From: Priapulus caudatus
Lineage: Eukaryota > Priapulida > Priapulimorpha > Priapulimorphida > Priapulidae
DNA length: 38,123 nucleotides
Assembly (NCBI RefSeq): GCF_000485595.1
Contig: NW_014577228.1
Location: 347,698 to 385,820, forward strand
Direction of reading: 5' to 3'
Part shown: in pieces, positions 30,401 to 38,098 of the stretch
Layout of the letters: the number at the start of each line of letters is the position of its first letter
Position numbering within the stretch: the stretch's first letter is position 1
The notes under the pieces: model-generated
What the model was told of the DNA's origin: nothing
Databases searched by the model: none
The model's input: only the letters and a program-made list of their open reading frames with translations
Made by a program: the position numbers and the translations under genes

Positions 30401-32663
30401 CTCTATTACACTCGCTGCATCAATGGTGGTCTGCACCGCACCTCTAGTACACCTCCTGCCACTCGTGTGGCCCTCCGCCGCCGACGCTACTATACAGCTC
30501 CTGCCAATCATCCGGTGCCCTGCCACCGCACCTCTATATTACACTCCTGCCATCATGGTGGCCTGCACCGCACCTCTATATTAATATATATTATTATTAA
30601 TGTTAATGATAATGATAATGTTAATGATAATATTAATGTTAATGATAATGTTAATGTCAATCTTACTATAAATTGGCGGATTTCTGTCTGTGTGTTTATG
30701 TGTGTGTGTGTGTGTCCGGCTATACGTTTCCGCACCGCTCAATGGATCCTCTCACAAGACTTGGTCGGAAGACATTCTACAGACTCATGACTACGTTGGA
30801 TGGGCTATTTATCTGATGGTGTAATGTTTGCTGTGAGGTAGTGGTGCAGCGATCATGTGATGGTACTGAAGGGAGTTGCCCAGCACACTTATAACAAAGA
30901 CCTTCAGGAGGACAAGGAAGCATTCGTTTGATGTGTCTACGACACGATTGACCGGCGGTGCCTTGCAGGTTGCCTTACGGAAACGCTGTCAAGCATTGAC
31001 CGTGGAGTAATGCATGGTAGTGGTAGGTTTCGAGTATGTGGATCTGCCTTCACTTCCAGTCTTTAGACAACACCGACTCTTGTGTTGATTTCATTATTGT
31101 ATATACTATAGCCTGCATATTGGTGAATAGGTCTTGTTGCGGGCATTTACTGAAGCTTGATTCACCGGTGAATGTTCTTTAACCTCCTGCTACCCACTGA
31201 TGAGAATAATATTCTCTATTGATCTTGTCATTTCGTTTCGGCATACTTGCAGGTGCATCCTGAGGCGTGCACTGCTGCACTTAGTTCTTGCATGCTTGCC
31301 TACCTGACCTAGCATTACTAACCTAGTCAGGAAAGGGGTGAGTATTGCTGAGTAAGAGCGCGAATTGCACAAAAATTGTCACTTCTTTTCGAGTGTCAAC
31401 CTATCTGTGTCCCACCAACGTCTGTACTTAGAAATGAGGGAGAAAAGTAATAGGATAGAACATCACAAACCTCATCTCCAAAATAACCATGTACTGACGA
31501 CGAGCGAGTATTTAACGTATTTTAGCGTTCGTCCCCCTCGTACTACTGCCACTCCATTGGCTGTGCTGTTTGTGTATGATTCTTTCAGGGAGGCGCACAG
31601 GGTTATCCGGAGGGCCGTGGCCCTCGCTGAACCAGAAGGGATGCACAATCCAGGATCTGCAGCGTGGGCAGGATCTGCAATGAGCCATCAGGTGAGTGAT
31701 GCAAGCGATTACACAAACACATCCATATGACACGTTAATAAGTCAGAGACCCGTTTACACCGTTCCGTTCAGGTGTTGAAGGGCGAAATAATAATCTTAA
31801 AACATCCTAACGTGCAGCTTTTTTCTCATAGACCGTTTGCCAGAAACCTGACAAAGTAAATATCTTAAGATTGTGGCAATTGCTGGTTTTGTTTTTATGA
31901 CACTGCCTGTAATAAAGAACATTTATCGTGTAATGTCACAGTCAGTATATAAGATATATAGCAAACGGGAAGATATATCTACATATGCGTGCATCTTGTT
32001 CTGTGCCGATCGCAGCTATGTACAGCTTGCATGGAATAGTGGACGTGCATTGCCTAACTTGTTGAGGATCCTTGTCGTATCGTTCCATCCCATCTCCAAA
32101 ACGTCAGTATCGTGTTCATCCAGTGCTTTGCGCAGCTAACTGCACATTCTGTAGGTGAATTGCATGACTGCCATGGTGCGGGTCTGGCTTAGTAAGGCTG
32201 AGAGGGTCTATGTCCCCCAGGGTAGCTGCGGAACGATACCCTGGTACTATCTAATATGGCCGGACCGTACCTTCGCCTACTCCATCTAACGAGTCAGGGA
32301 GTGCGCCCTGCTAGCGCTATCTCCCTGAAGCCCTAACCCTACGATGATACAAGATAGTTACCGGGGTACGTTCCGGCAGTACCCTGGGGGACATAGACCC
32401 TATGAGCCATAGTAAGCTGTGGTTGATACGCGTTACGACAGGTCCCACAAGTAATTAATTGATGTAAATTAGCGCGATGAGGTGACGCTGAATGTACTGA
32501 CGCGTCGCGCGCTGTCTCTCCTCGCAGCACTACGTTCGAGGAGGACGTCTCTGCTGTGTGGGACTATGAGAGCAGCGTACAGCAGTACCAGGCTTACGGA
32601 GGTACCAGCAGGGAGAGTGTCCTCGCCCAAATAGCCAACCTCAAGCAACACTGCTGCATATGA
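18544..32663 (+). CDS. ASL: Argininosuccinate lyase (ASL), 12 exons
   Basis: ASL cleaves argininosuccinate to arginine and fumarate in the cytosol (urea cycle and arginine synthesis). It works as a homotetramer of the fumarase/aspartase superfamily. Coding exons: 18544-18564, 18788-18895, 25298-25384, 25835-25918, 27127-27281, 28037-28245, 29164-29341, 29957-30041, about 30850-31000, 31253-31337, about 31578-31691 and 32528-32663. Landmarks in order: KLWGGRF (exon 2), [12 protein letters not shown]-like [12 protein letters not shown] (exon 4), HTGRSRNDQ (exon 5), [10 protein letters not shown] (exon 6) and the fumarate-lyase signature [10 protein letters not shown] (exon 8). The expected length is about 465 residues, like human ASL (464). 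Exons 1-8 join in frame with GT-AG introns and cover 309 residues. Exons 9-11 contain small insertions and apparent stops, while exon 12 is clean. Because the damage is clustered and of one kind, I think it is sequence error, not a pseudogene. Intron 2 (6.4 kb) contains a suspicious 5.9-kb block. Confidence 0.93.
18788..18895 (+). CDS. ASL: ASL exon 2
   Basis: 36 codons after acceptor ACAG, including [20 protein letters not shown]. The donor is GTTGGT. An alternative acceptor three bases downstream would drop one Glu. Phase 0 at both ends. Confidence 0.92.
18998..19098. repeat. 34-bp minisatellite, left block (ASL intron 2)
   Basis: Three copies of a unit containing CTTACACTGACTGTGTGAAT. Bases 19027-19098 are repeated exactly at 25002-25073. 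Confidence 0.9.
19237..19462. mobile_element. 226-bp MITE with 60-bp terminal inverted repeats and TA duplication
   Basis: The left 60 bp (19237-19296, starting GTCCGAGATTCCTCTGACC) and right 60 bp (19403-19462) are reverse complements with one mismatch. TA lies on both sides (19235-19236 and 19463-19464), as for Tc1/mariner-type insertion. An internal perfect hairpin (13-bp stems around ACG) is at 19309-19337. There is no coding capacity. The near-identical arms point to recent insertion, or to arms homogenised by foldback. Confidence 0.9.
19871..20335. mobile_element. MITE-like element within duplicated segment (copy B)
   Basis: Counterpart of 17405-17811, beginning AAAGGCCCGTCTCCACACGC. 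The N run falls inside it, and its right half is full of insertions relative to copy A. Confidence 0.55.
20191..20215. other. Assembly gap (25 N)
   Basis: The flanks read GCGCCAT-N25-ATAAGATAT, while copy A reads GCGCCATAAGATAT without a break. The gap therefore has no missing bases, and the two sides overlap by AT. Confidence 0.95.
20944..25001. other. 4-kb unique block in ASL intron 2 with no recognisable content
   Basis: From the end of copy B to the right minisatellite I see no gene, repeat or transposon end. By eye it is richer in GC and CpG than the neighbouring intron. Short frames of 60-100 codons overlap on both strands, as expected by chance. It may be low-quality or misplaced sequence. 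Confidence 0.4.
25002..25222. repeat. 34-bp minisatellite, right block (ASL intron 2)
   Basis: About six copies of the TTACACTGACTGTGTGAAGG-type unit ending just upstream of exon 3. The first 72 bases equal 19027-19098. Confidence 0.9.
25298..25384 (+). CDS. ASL: ASL exon 3
   Basis: 29 codons after acceptor TTTAG, reading [20 protein letters not shown]. Donor GTGAGT. It aligns with human GSKAYSRGLEKAGLL. Confidence 0.92.
25622..25666. repeat. TA/CATA microsatellite in ASL intron 3
   Basis: TATATACATACATATGTGTGTATATATAT tract. Confidence 0.8.
25835..25918 (+). CDS. ASL: ASL exon 4
   Basis: 28 codons after acceptor GTAG, with [14 protein letters not shown] at the end. The His in DIHTANE belongs to the conserved active-site region of the family. 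Donor GTGAGT. Confidence 0.93.
25981..26335. repeat. 50-bp minisatellite in ASL intron 4
   Basis: Seven copies of a unit starting GGAACCTAGATCAGGTGGGG, at exact 50-base intervals (25981 to 26281), beginning about 60 bp after the exon 4 donor. Confidence 0.93.
26536..26906. mobile_element. PIF/Harbinger-like MITE in ASL intron 4
   Basis: The left end reads AGCTTGGGACACACCATGCG. The right end, reverse-complemented, reads AGCGGGGAACACACCATGCA, and similarity continues through AATTTATTC.CACGTCC. TTA flanks both sides (26533-26535 and 26907-26909), the 3-bp duplication typical of PIF/Harbinger. The interior has a diverged tandem duplication (AGCGAAAATATCAAACGTTT at about 26598 and 26761). No transposase. 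Confidence 0.75.
27127..27281 (+). CDS. ASL: ASL exon 5
   Basis: [19 protein letters not shown] and a following helix rich in Arg and Leu. HTGRSRNDQ is the substrate-binding block of the family. It ends in phase 2 (CA) at donor GTTGAG. The Gln is completed by exon 6. Confidence 0.93.
27431..27494. repeat. (GTGC)n microsatellite in ASL intron 5
   Basis: GTGTGTGCGTGG passing into a run of GTGC tetranucleotides. Confidence 0.9.
27671..28012 (+). repeat. CT-rich polypyrimidine tract upstream of ASL exon 6
   Basis: TCTC, TTTC and then TCTG/TCCG repeats almost free of purines on the plus strand, ending about 25 bp before the exon 6 acceptor. Confidence 0.9.
28037..28245 (+). CDS. ASL: ASL exon 6
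   Basis: Begins with the last base of a Gln codon, then [20 protein letters not shown] and on to [20 protein letters not shown]. It contains the active-site [10 protein letters not shown] block. Ends in phase 1 at donor GTATGG. Confidence 0.95.
28261..28431 (+). repeat. Degenerate telomere-like GGGTTA array in ASL intron 6
   Basis: About 25 GGGTTA / GGGTAA / GGATTA units begin 15 bp after the exon 6 donor. Confidence 0.85.
28462..29153 (+). repeat. ~700-bp CT-rich polypyrimidine tract upstream of ASL exon 7
   Basis: TCTC/CCTC repeats, broken only by short islands such as 28862-28898, ending about 10 bp before the exon 7 acceptor. The complementary strand yields artificial Arg/Glu-rich frames. 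Confidence 0.92.
29164..29341 (+). CDS. ASL: ASL exon 7
   Basis: Starts after GTGCAG. Encodes [20 protein letters not shown] (first base from exon 6), then an EFLFWA...[17 protein letters not shown]-type helix and LSDAY. Ends in phase 2 at donor GTGATG. Confidence 0.94.
29430..29592. repeat. (TC)n followed by GT/GTGC microsatellite in ASL intron 7
   Basis: TC run at 29434-29458, then GTGTGCG-type repeats up to TATGTATGTATG. Confidence 0.85.
29957..30041 (+). CDS. ASL: ASL exon 8 with fumarate-lyase signature
   Basis: After CTGTAG it reads (S)[17 protein letters not shown] and then [21 protein letters not shown] is the superfamily signature on the mobile catalytic loop that carries the catalytic Ser. 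Residue Ala after KKN replaces the usual Pro. Phase 0 at donor GTAAGG. Confidence 0.94.
30051..30584. repeat. 39-bp minisatellite in ASL intron 8
   Basis: About 13 copies of a unit containing TGCCATCATGGTGGCCTGCA, starting 9 bp after the exon 8 donor. The first three copies are regular. Those from about 30170 vary by scattered one- and two-base insertions. Confidence 0.9.
30585..30662. repeat. AT-rich TTAATGATAATG repeat
   Basis: AATGTT/AATGAT hexamer-like array following the 39-bp minisatellite. Confidence 0.75.
30850..31000 (+). CDS. ASL: ASL exon 9, frame broken by small insertions
   Basis: [21 protein letters not shown] is read cleanly from 30860, and [12 protein letters not shown] is near-invariant in ASL. 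Beyond it, homology to DVYDTI, AVLQVAYG and LSSID continues but changes frame several times, each change explained by an extra base or two. The first codons after acceptor TGCAG (30847-30849) do not fit either. The end at 31000 assumes donor GTGAGT with two inserted bases (observed CGTGGAGT). Confidence 0.75.
31253..31337 (+). CDS. ASL: ASL exon 10, frame broken by small insertions
   Basis: After TTGCAG it reads [16 protein letters not shown]. It then continues as TDLAYYLVRKG only if four single extra bases, each next to an identical base, are ignored. As written there is an in-frame TAG. The donor GTGAGT at 31338 is perfect. Confidence 0.78.
31578..31691 (+). CDS. ASL: ASL exon 11, disturbed
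   Basis: [20 protein letters not shown] matches the human [20 protein letters not shown] region. Further on, CAGGATCTGCA occurs twice in a way that shifts the frame, and a TGA precedes the last codons AIS. The start is uncertain because no good acceptor precedes the PFR codons. The donor GTGAGT at 31692 leaves phase 2, which fits exon 12. Confidence 0.7.
32195..32409. mobile_element. TA-flanked MITE in ASL intron 11
   Basis: Both ends share GGGTCTATGTCCCCCAGGGT as inverted copies (near 32204 and 32401), with further matches through GGAACG and CTATCT for about 60 bp. TA flanks both sides (32193-32194 and 32410-32411). About 215 bp, non-coding. Confidence 0.8.
32528..32663 (+). CDS. ASL: ASL exon 12 (terminal)
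   Basis: After CTCGCAG: one base, then [20 protein letters not shown] ... GGTSRESV ... LKQHCCI and a TGA stop. VWDY..SVEQY and GGTARSSV are the human equivalents, so the C terminus is complete. Confidence 0.94.
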
Positions 32664-32984
32664 ACCATTTCATGACTTTACTGCTAAGCTTTTTGCTGGA
32701 ATGTTACTGGCCATATTGCTGGCCTTGGTGCTATTCTTAGAGTAGTTCACGTAGAGGATCAATCACAATCGCTACATATAGCATGAATGGTTATCCTATA
32801 GTTTTCTGTGTGGCTCTGCTGCAATGTTCTGCACAGATAACTGACCTTATTCTCAGTCGATCAAGATGGCTGACCTAAATGATGTGCATGGCTGGTATTG
32901 GGTTGCCTCGCTACAGCAAATGCCGTCCTATGAACCGTGTGTAATAGTTTGTTGCCGTGCTATAGTCATTTAGTTGTTGTTAAG

Positions 32985-32990
32985 ATTAAA
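32985..32990 (+). promoter_or_regulatory. Candidate ASL polyadenylation signal ATTAAA
   Basis: ATTAAA lies 322 bp after the ASL stop, followed by a T/G-containing stretch. It is the commonest AATAAA variant, but no cleavage site can be proven. Confidence 0.25.
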
Positions 32991-34403
32991 GCTAGGCTGG
33001 ATTTATAGCAAATCATGCCCTGAAGAAAAATTGCAAGTGTATAAATAATGGTCAGTAGCTGTTTGAACATGTGAAAATTACTGACAAATATAGTGAGGTT
33101 TAAGACATTTATGAATGCAAATTGTTAAACATTTACCATGAATGTATCCTATCTTGTTTGATGATCAGATTACGTGTGAGAATTAATGTTTATTAATTGA
33201 CACTGCGATTACAAGACTATACCCTGACGTACTCATGAATAAACTACGATCATTAGCACTCGTTGCTATATGCTACATAAATGGACAAGGGGAGGTACAA
33301 AATTCTCAAATGTACTATTACTTTTATTCATCAGTTATTCCGATATATTATTCATGAATAAGTAAGCAATACACATACATGTATAGTATAATACCACTAA
33401 GGAGTTTAGTAACTCGATAAACCTAAGCGTACACCAGTATTTACATTCCAAAACACATTTACCTATCAGTATTAAAGCGAAATGCCAAAGCAGTAATGAT
33501 GTCCATCCGCTAGAACTATTATCATGTTTTAATAAAAATTAATTTCGCAACCTATCATCTATATAATCGGAAGCCAACTGCTGGGCTAAGGGTGATGTTT
33601 TTTCCATGAACTGCAGAGCATAACTACCCATTAGAACAGATTAACATTCACAATAACTTCAGGACTGACGACAGACCATGACACGCACATATAACATACA
33701 ACAAAGCCTCATGCGTTGAACAGTTTTTTCTTCTTCCTCATTTGGTTTCTGGCCTTTGAAACGTCCTTTCCCATTTTGTTTTATCTGGAACAGTAACATT
33801 AATGTTTGGCTCACTATACTGATTTCTCCCTGATAAAAATAGAGTCCAGCTACGACTAACTGAGTAAGAACACGTCATCGAAATTGCTTAATAATATAGA
33901 CCTGTCTACGCACCTTGTTGCTTTCGGAGCCTTCCTCTTATGCGCATTCAATATCAATTGTTGCTGTATAAAAATATGAGCAGTGCAGGCAGCAACACTA
34001 TGGGTGAAAATTTACATAGTTTAATTGCATCAGTTTTAAAATTTCTAGAGATGAAACCATTTGGATTAATATGTTTCTGCACTATAATTCGTGTACTTGC
34101 TGCACTTTTCTTGCTGAACTTTTGACAGTAGATGGCGGGCTGGTTCTTCAAGGGGGTATAGAGGCTTCTGTTACGTCTCTTCTACCTCTCTCTTGGCATC
34201 AGATTGACTATTTCTTTTCCCTGTTCAATCCAATAAATAGAACTACTTATGGCGCACAATTAGATTCACCCGCAAAAACTAAACATCAGAGGAATAACAA
34301 CATAATGTGTAATTAACCCTTCCTCTTACCTTAACAATGATAAATTAAATGACATGATTGTTAGGATCAGCAGGGCAGAGCCGCACGTATATACATATAT
34401 AGA
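32991..34403. other. Downstream of ASL; no gene recognised
   Basis: AT-rich sequence. Lys/Arg-rich short frames on the minus strand near 33735-33795 follow a TTCCAG acceptor-like site, but all three frames end soon and none is recognisable. Confidence 0.3.
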
Positions 34404-34467
34404 GAGTCTATCAATATTGATAGACTCCTGATGTATATATTAATATATAGTATTAATACACATCAGG
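34404..34467. repeat. Perfect 24-bp palindrome plus adjoining inverted repeat
   Basis: GAGTCTATCAAT and its exact complement form a 24-bp perfect palindrome at 34404-34427. CCTGATGT at 34427 and ACATCAGG ending at 34467 bracket an AT-rich stem. Confidence 0.7.
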
Positions 34468-34553
34468 TGTCAGCTAGACCCTACGAGGAGCCCAACGAGG
34501 AACAACCTAATACGCCAGCTATATTCTAAGTTAGCCTTGAGCTGTTTCTGAAC

Positions 34554-34793
34554 TTATTTGGCAGCTTCTGCCTCTGCTTGCAGGAACATATTCACCAGGT
34601 TGCCAACTGGCTTCAATCTAAAGTACGTACAGAGAAGCATGGCAATGTCAAACACGGTCATAAAGTCGATTATGGACAGATGCGCAATCACATGCTCAGC
34701 ATATATGGCGTTGGTTTTTACACCGTGTCCTTGAACAGTCAGAACGGAAAACATTAAAGACAAATCTAAAGGAGCTAAAGTTGAAGCAGTCAC
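34554..34793 (-). CDS. Unidentified coding-like frame, possible terminal exon
   Basis: Open frame whose latter part (AIYAEHVIAHLSIIDFMTVF, then a hydrophobic IAMLLCTYF stretch, and a tail AEAEAAK before the stop) looks protein-like in composition. TTTAG acceptor-like sites lie near its upstream end at about 34766-34775, so it may be the last exon of a minus-strand gene convergent with ASL. I do not recognise the family. It may equally be chance. Confidence 0.25.
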   Translation of the reverse strand: MTASTLAPLDLSLMFSVLTVQGHGVKTNAIYAEHVIAHLSIIDFMTVFDIAMLLCTYFRLKPVGNLVNMFLQAEAEAAK

Positions 34794-34799
34794 TTATGA

Positions 34800-35365
34800 G
34801 TGTAAATTAATGGAAATACAGACAATCCCAGAATTCTGGCCGCAGCAAATGAATATTCAGCGCACACAGCGATGAAGGAGGTTAGAGAAAGAAGGTGAGT
34901 TTGTGAGGGCATAGGCTGAGCAAGTTCCTGGTGGATGGATTTTTTAAGAAATAAATCGCATATAGGATAGGATTTAGGTTGAGGAGATAGTGTTTGTCAT
35001 TGTCATAGTTTTATATTAAATTCTAAATGTGTTCGTTATTCATTACATTCATTTACTTGCAGATTGTTACCTAAACTGTTTTTTATTGTGCGTTTCAAAA
35101 TCTAGAGGGGCAGGCTGCCCTAGAGATCAAGAGATACACAGAGGTCACGACCCTGGTAGCCATACTTGCTGTCTGGCTGAGAGGAGGAAATGGAGTGCTA
35201 ATTTTCGTTCGCCAAGCTTTCTTGTCGGTCTGCTTCCTCTTGCTGATGGTTCTTAGCCGCAACTTTGGGAGGAATCGTCCCACGACTCGTCTTTGTCGGT
35301 CCTTCGTCTACCTCCCTTCTTGATCATCAGCGTTCTGAAACATAGATCAGCTTTACATACAGCAG
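34800..35365. other. No gene recognised
   Basis: Mixed sequence with short overlapping frames on both strands and no recognisable protein. Confidence 0.3.
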
Positions 35366-35745
35366 TTAACCTAACACTAACACTCAAACTAACACTAACC
35401 CAAGCTAACCTTAAACTCAGCCTCAACGCCTAACGCCTAGCTCAGCCTATCCCTAGCCTCCACCTACCCCTAGCCTTAACCTCTAAACACAGCCTCAAAC
35501 CGATAACGCGCCTAGCCTCACGCCTATTCCCTAGCCTCAACCTATCCTACCTCAACGCCTTATCCCCTTAGCCTCAGCCGTACCCTAACACAAAAACTCT
35601 AACGCCTAGCCTTAACCCTAATCCTGGGCTCTAGATTTTAACCTAGCGCATATCTTGACCCTAATTCCTAGCCTAACCGCTAGCTTCTAAACGGCCCTCC
35701 AAATCTTAACCATAATCCTAACTTAACTCTAACCCTTAACCGCAA
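35366..35745 (-). repeat. Degenerate telomere-like CCTAA array
   Basis: CCTAAC, CCTAGC and CCTCAAC units over 380 bp on the plus strand (TTAGG-like on the minus), heavily scrambled by substitutions and small insertions. Confidence 0.8.
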
Positions 35746-35964
35746 CTTTTGGTGGGGACAAGTTTAGATGTCGAGCAGCTGGGTTAGCAGTAACGATAAC
35801 TGGTTTAAGTGGCACCTTATTGCAAGTCAAATTTTGCATGGCTATTCATCATCTTCTTTTAACATGAGGCACTAATAGCATATGAATTGGTGTGCCTTCT
35901 ATCCTTTGATGTTGTAGATCGGTGGTAATATTTTTCATGGCAGTCATTCTATAAGTCTTCCTTG

Positions 35965-36189
35965 CGCTAGAAAAAGACAGATGATAAACAAATTTCAATT
36001 ATTCATAAAATTAACAATCTGTGACAGGGATGGTGATTAGATTGGCTGATCTGCTTCCACTCACAATATTACATATGCGACTCCATAGTTATATATCTAG
36101 GCAAGATAGCACTCACATACCCTTAGCGCTGATGGACCTAGTGCAGACACTGTGTTAGCCCTGCACAGCAGGATATAGGCATCCTGTAA
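35965..36189 (-). CDS. Possible exon pair of an unidentified minus-strand gene
   Basis: Reading the minus strand, TTACAG is followed by DAYILLCRANTVSALGPSAL and a strong donor GTATGTGAG near 36118. A second acceptor TTTTTCTAG near 35983 would continue as RKEDL and a stop. The family is unknown. Splice sites on both sides make it more than a random frame, but the evidence is thin. Confidence 0.25.
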
Positions 36190-37550
36190 GAAGCTCTATT
36201 GCTCTGCAAAATAGATGACAGAAAAATACTATGTATTTCTACAAAAAATATGCATTGTAAATGTAAAACGGTGTTGAACAATTAACTGGGATATACGTTA
36301 ACTTTGAAAGTGGCCTATGAACTTGGGACGATCTCAACCGCGGTCTAAGTGTGTGATTGTTTATTAGGCTTCTGTATGCCCAGCCTTATCTTAATCCTAA
36401 GAACAGCTGCTGAACAACGTGAACAATGAGCGAACTTGCCGTTCAGAGTGTAGAACCATTCGGTCCACAATTATCTCTGCCGTCGCTTTACGAATTCTTC
36501 TCGATTTCCGTATTGTTGCCGATGCTTGATGATGTCACATCAACGTTCCCCATTATCTTTGGTGCCTAACGTAGACTAACAAGATACATCACTACACTAC
36601 AAGTTAATGGACTAAACACTTTTCACATACACTTCGTATCAAAACGCAATGACCAAAATAAAATTTTGAGCTGAACTAATATTATACATAATAGAACCCT
36701 ACGTTAGGTGACAGACGTCACAACAATGTTGCAGAGATAGTCACAACACGCGGCACACACACCACCTGTTCGTACGTACGCTTGCGTGCGAGAAAGTCGA
36801 ATCAAATCTCTGCTTTGGATGATGCGAAAATGATGCGAACACATTGCGTGTGTAACCGCGTCTGCTTCCCATTCTATCACACATCCACTCTGCCTTTTAT
36901 GCCTGCAATAACAATGTTGTTGCGCCTAAACTGCGCACGGAATAGGTAGCTTTTGCTAATTATCCATAAATGCCTTAAACAATAGTATTGATTTGAATTT
37001 TACGTCGACACACAATGCATGTGTATTATTATAAGAGATTCGTAAACTTGTACAATCAGTTTGAACACGAGTAATAGAGTCTGTGAAGAAGTTGAATTGA
37101 ATTTTATGACCAAGCTGGTCATATACTCAGAGCTTGCAATGTATACAGAGCTTACATTGATCTGCCTAACTCTTCTTGACTAGGCGCTCAGCAATCGCGC
37201 AGTACTGTTCTCTGCGATTTGCGGAAATAGTGCGCAAACGAACTCTCAGAAATCAACCACATAGCGGTATCCTTCCGGGTAAATTCTGGCTCTTTCAATC
37301 CCTCCGGCTATTCAGTATTCGGGCGTTTCACTCTTTCGCTGCTTCTCTGTAACACTTATAACAAACTTCATATGAAATATTCTCCATCTGTCATACATTA
37401 TGTGTGCGCCGATGTCACTGAAATAATGAGCTACACATGTGTAAGTATGTAGTTCATATTACTCATATAACGTCATATAACCTCAATAAAGAGTAACCCT
37501 ATACTAACTGTCTGATTAAGTCTTCAAAGTCAAGGGGTAGGCCTGTAGCC
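36190..37550. other. No gene recognised
   Basis: Mostly AT-rich. A 47-codon plus-strand frame starts at 36427 (MSELAVQSVEPFG...), and an overlapping Arg/Lys/Glu-rich minus frame is at about 36415-36530. Neither is recognisable. Confidence 0.3.
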
Positions 37551-37552
37551 GG

Positions 37553-37735
37553 GGTCTTTGGACGCTCGCCCGAAACTGGACGCTCCTAAGTGCGCATGCG
37601 CGCAGGCGCCTCTTTTTCGCAAGAGAGCACACAGGCCACATCGCGGCAATATGCGTCAGTAGACTCCGGCGTCAACGCCGCCCAGTCCCGGGGTGCCGCT
37701 ATTTGGACGCTCGCACCGAAACTGGACCTCATAAA
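37553..37735. promoter_or_regulatory. CpG-rich patch with direct repeats and an NRF-1-like site
   Basis: TTTGGACGCTCGC.CCGAAACTGGAC occurs twice, near 37557 and 37701, bracketing a CpG-rich 120 bp that contains TGCGCATGCGC (37591-37601). It could be a promoter of a gene outside the window. This is inferred from composition only. Confidence 0.35.
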
Positions 37736-37765
37736 CTCTAATCTGCATAATGCTTAATAATAATG

Positions 37766-38098
37766 TGAGGAGGAGAGAGGAGGAGAGGAGGAGGAGGAGG
37801 AGAGGACGGTGTTGGAGTAGGAGGAGAGGAGGGAAAAAGAGTAGGGAGAGAGGAGGAGGAGGAGGAGGAGGAGAAGGTGCTTGAGTAGGGAGGAGGAGGG
37901 GAGGAGGAGGAGGAGGAGGAGGAGGAGGAGGAGGAAGGAGAGGCAGGAGGGAGTGGAGGAGCAAGGAAGAGGAGGAAGAAAGGTGTTGGAAGTAGGCGAG
38001 GAGGAGGAGGAGGAGGAAGGAGGAGGAGGAGTAGGGGGAAGGTGAGGGAGGAGGAGGAGGTGTTTGAGTATGGAAGAGGAGGAGGAGGAGGTGTTGGA
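37766..38098. repeat. (GGA)n purine-rich tract
   Basis: GAGGAG repeats interspersed with GGTGTTGGAGTAGG-like phrases recurring about every 60-100 bp. The complementary strand gives an artificial Pro/Leu frame. Confidence 0.92.

Noticed and set aside
29925-30584. 219-codon frame continuing past ASL exon 8
   Set aside because: It reads through a perfect GTAAGG donor into the 39-bp minisatellite. The homology to ASL stops at the donor.
18544-32663. ASL as a pseudogene
   Set aside because: Defects are limited to exons 9-11 and are nearly all small insertions within a stretch whose minisatellite is equally noisy. The other nine exons and their splice sites are intact.
37656-37964. 102-codon Pro/Leu-rich minus-strand frame
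   Set aside because: Translation of the GGA microsatellite.
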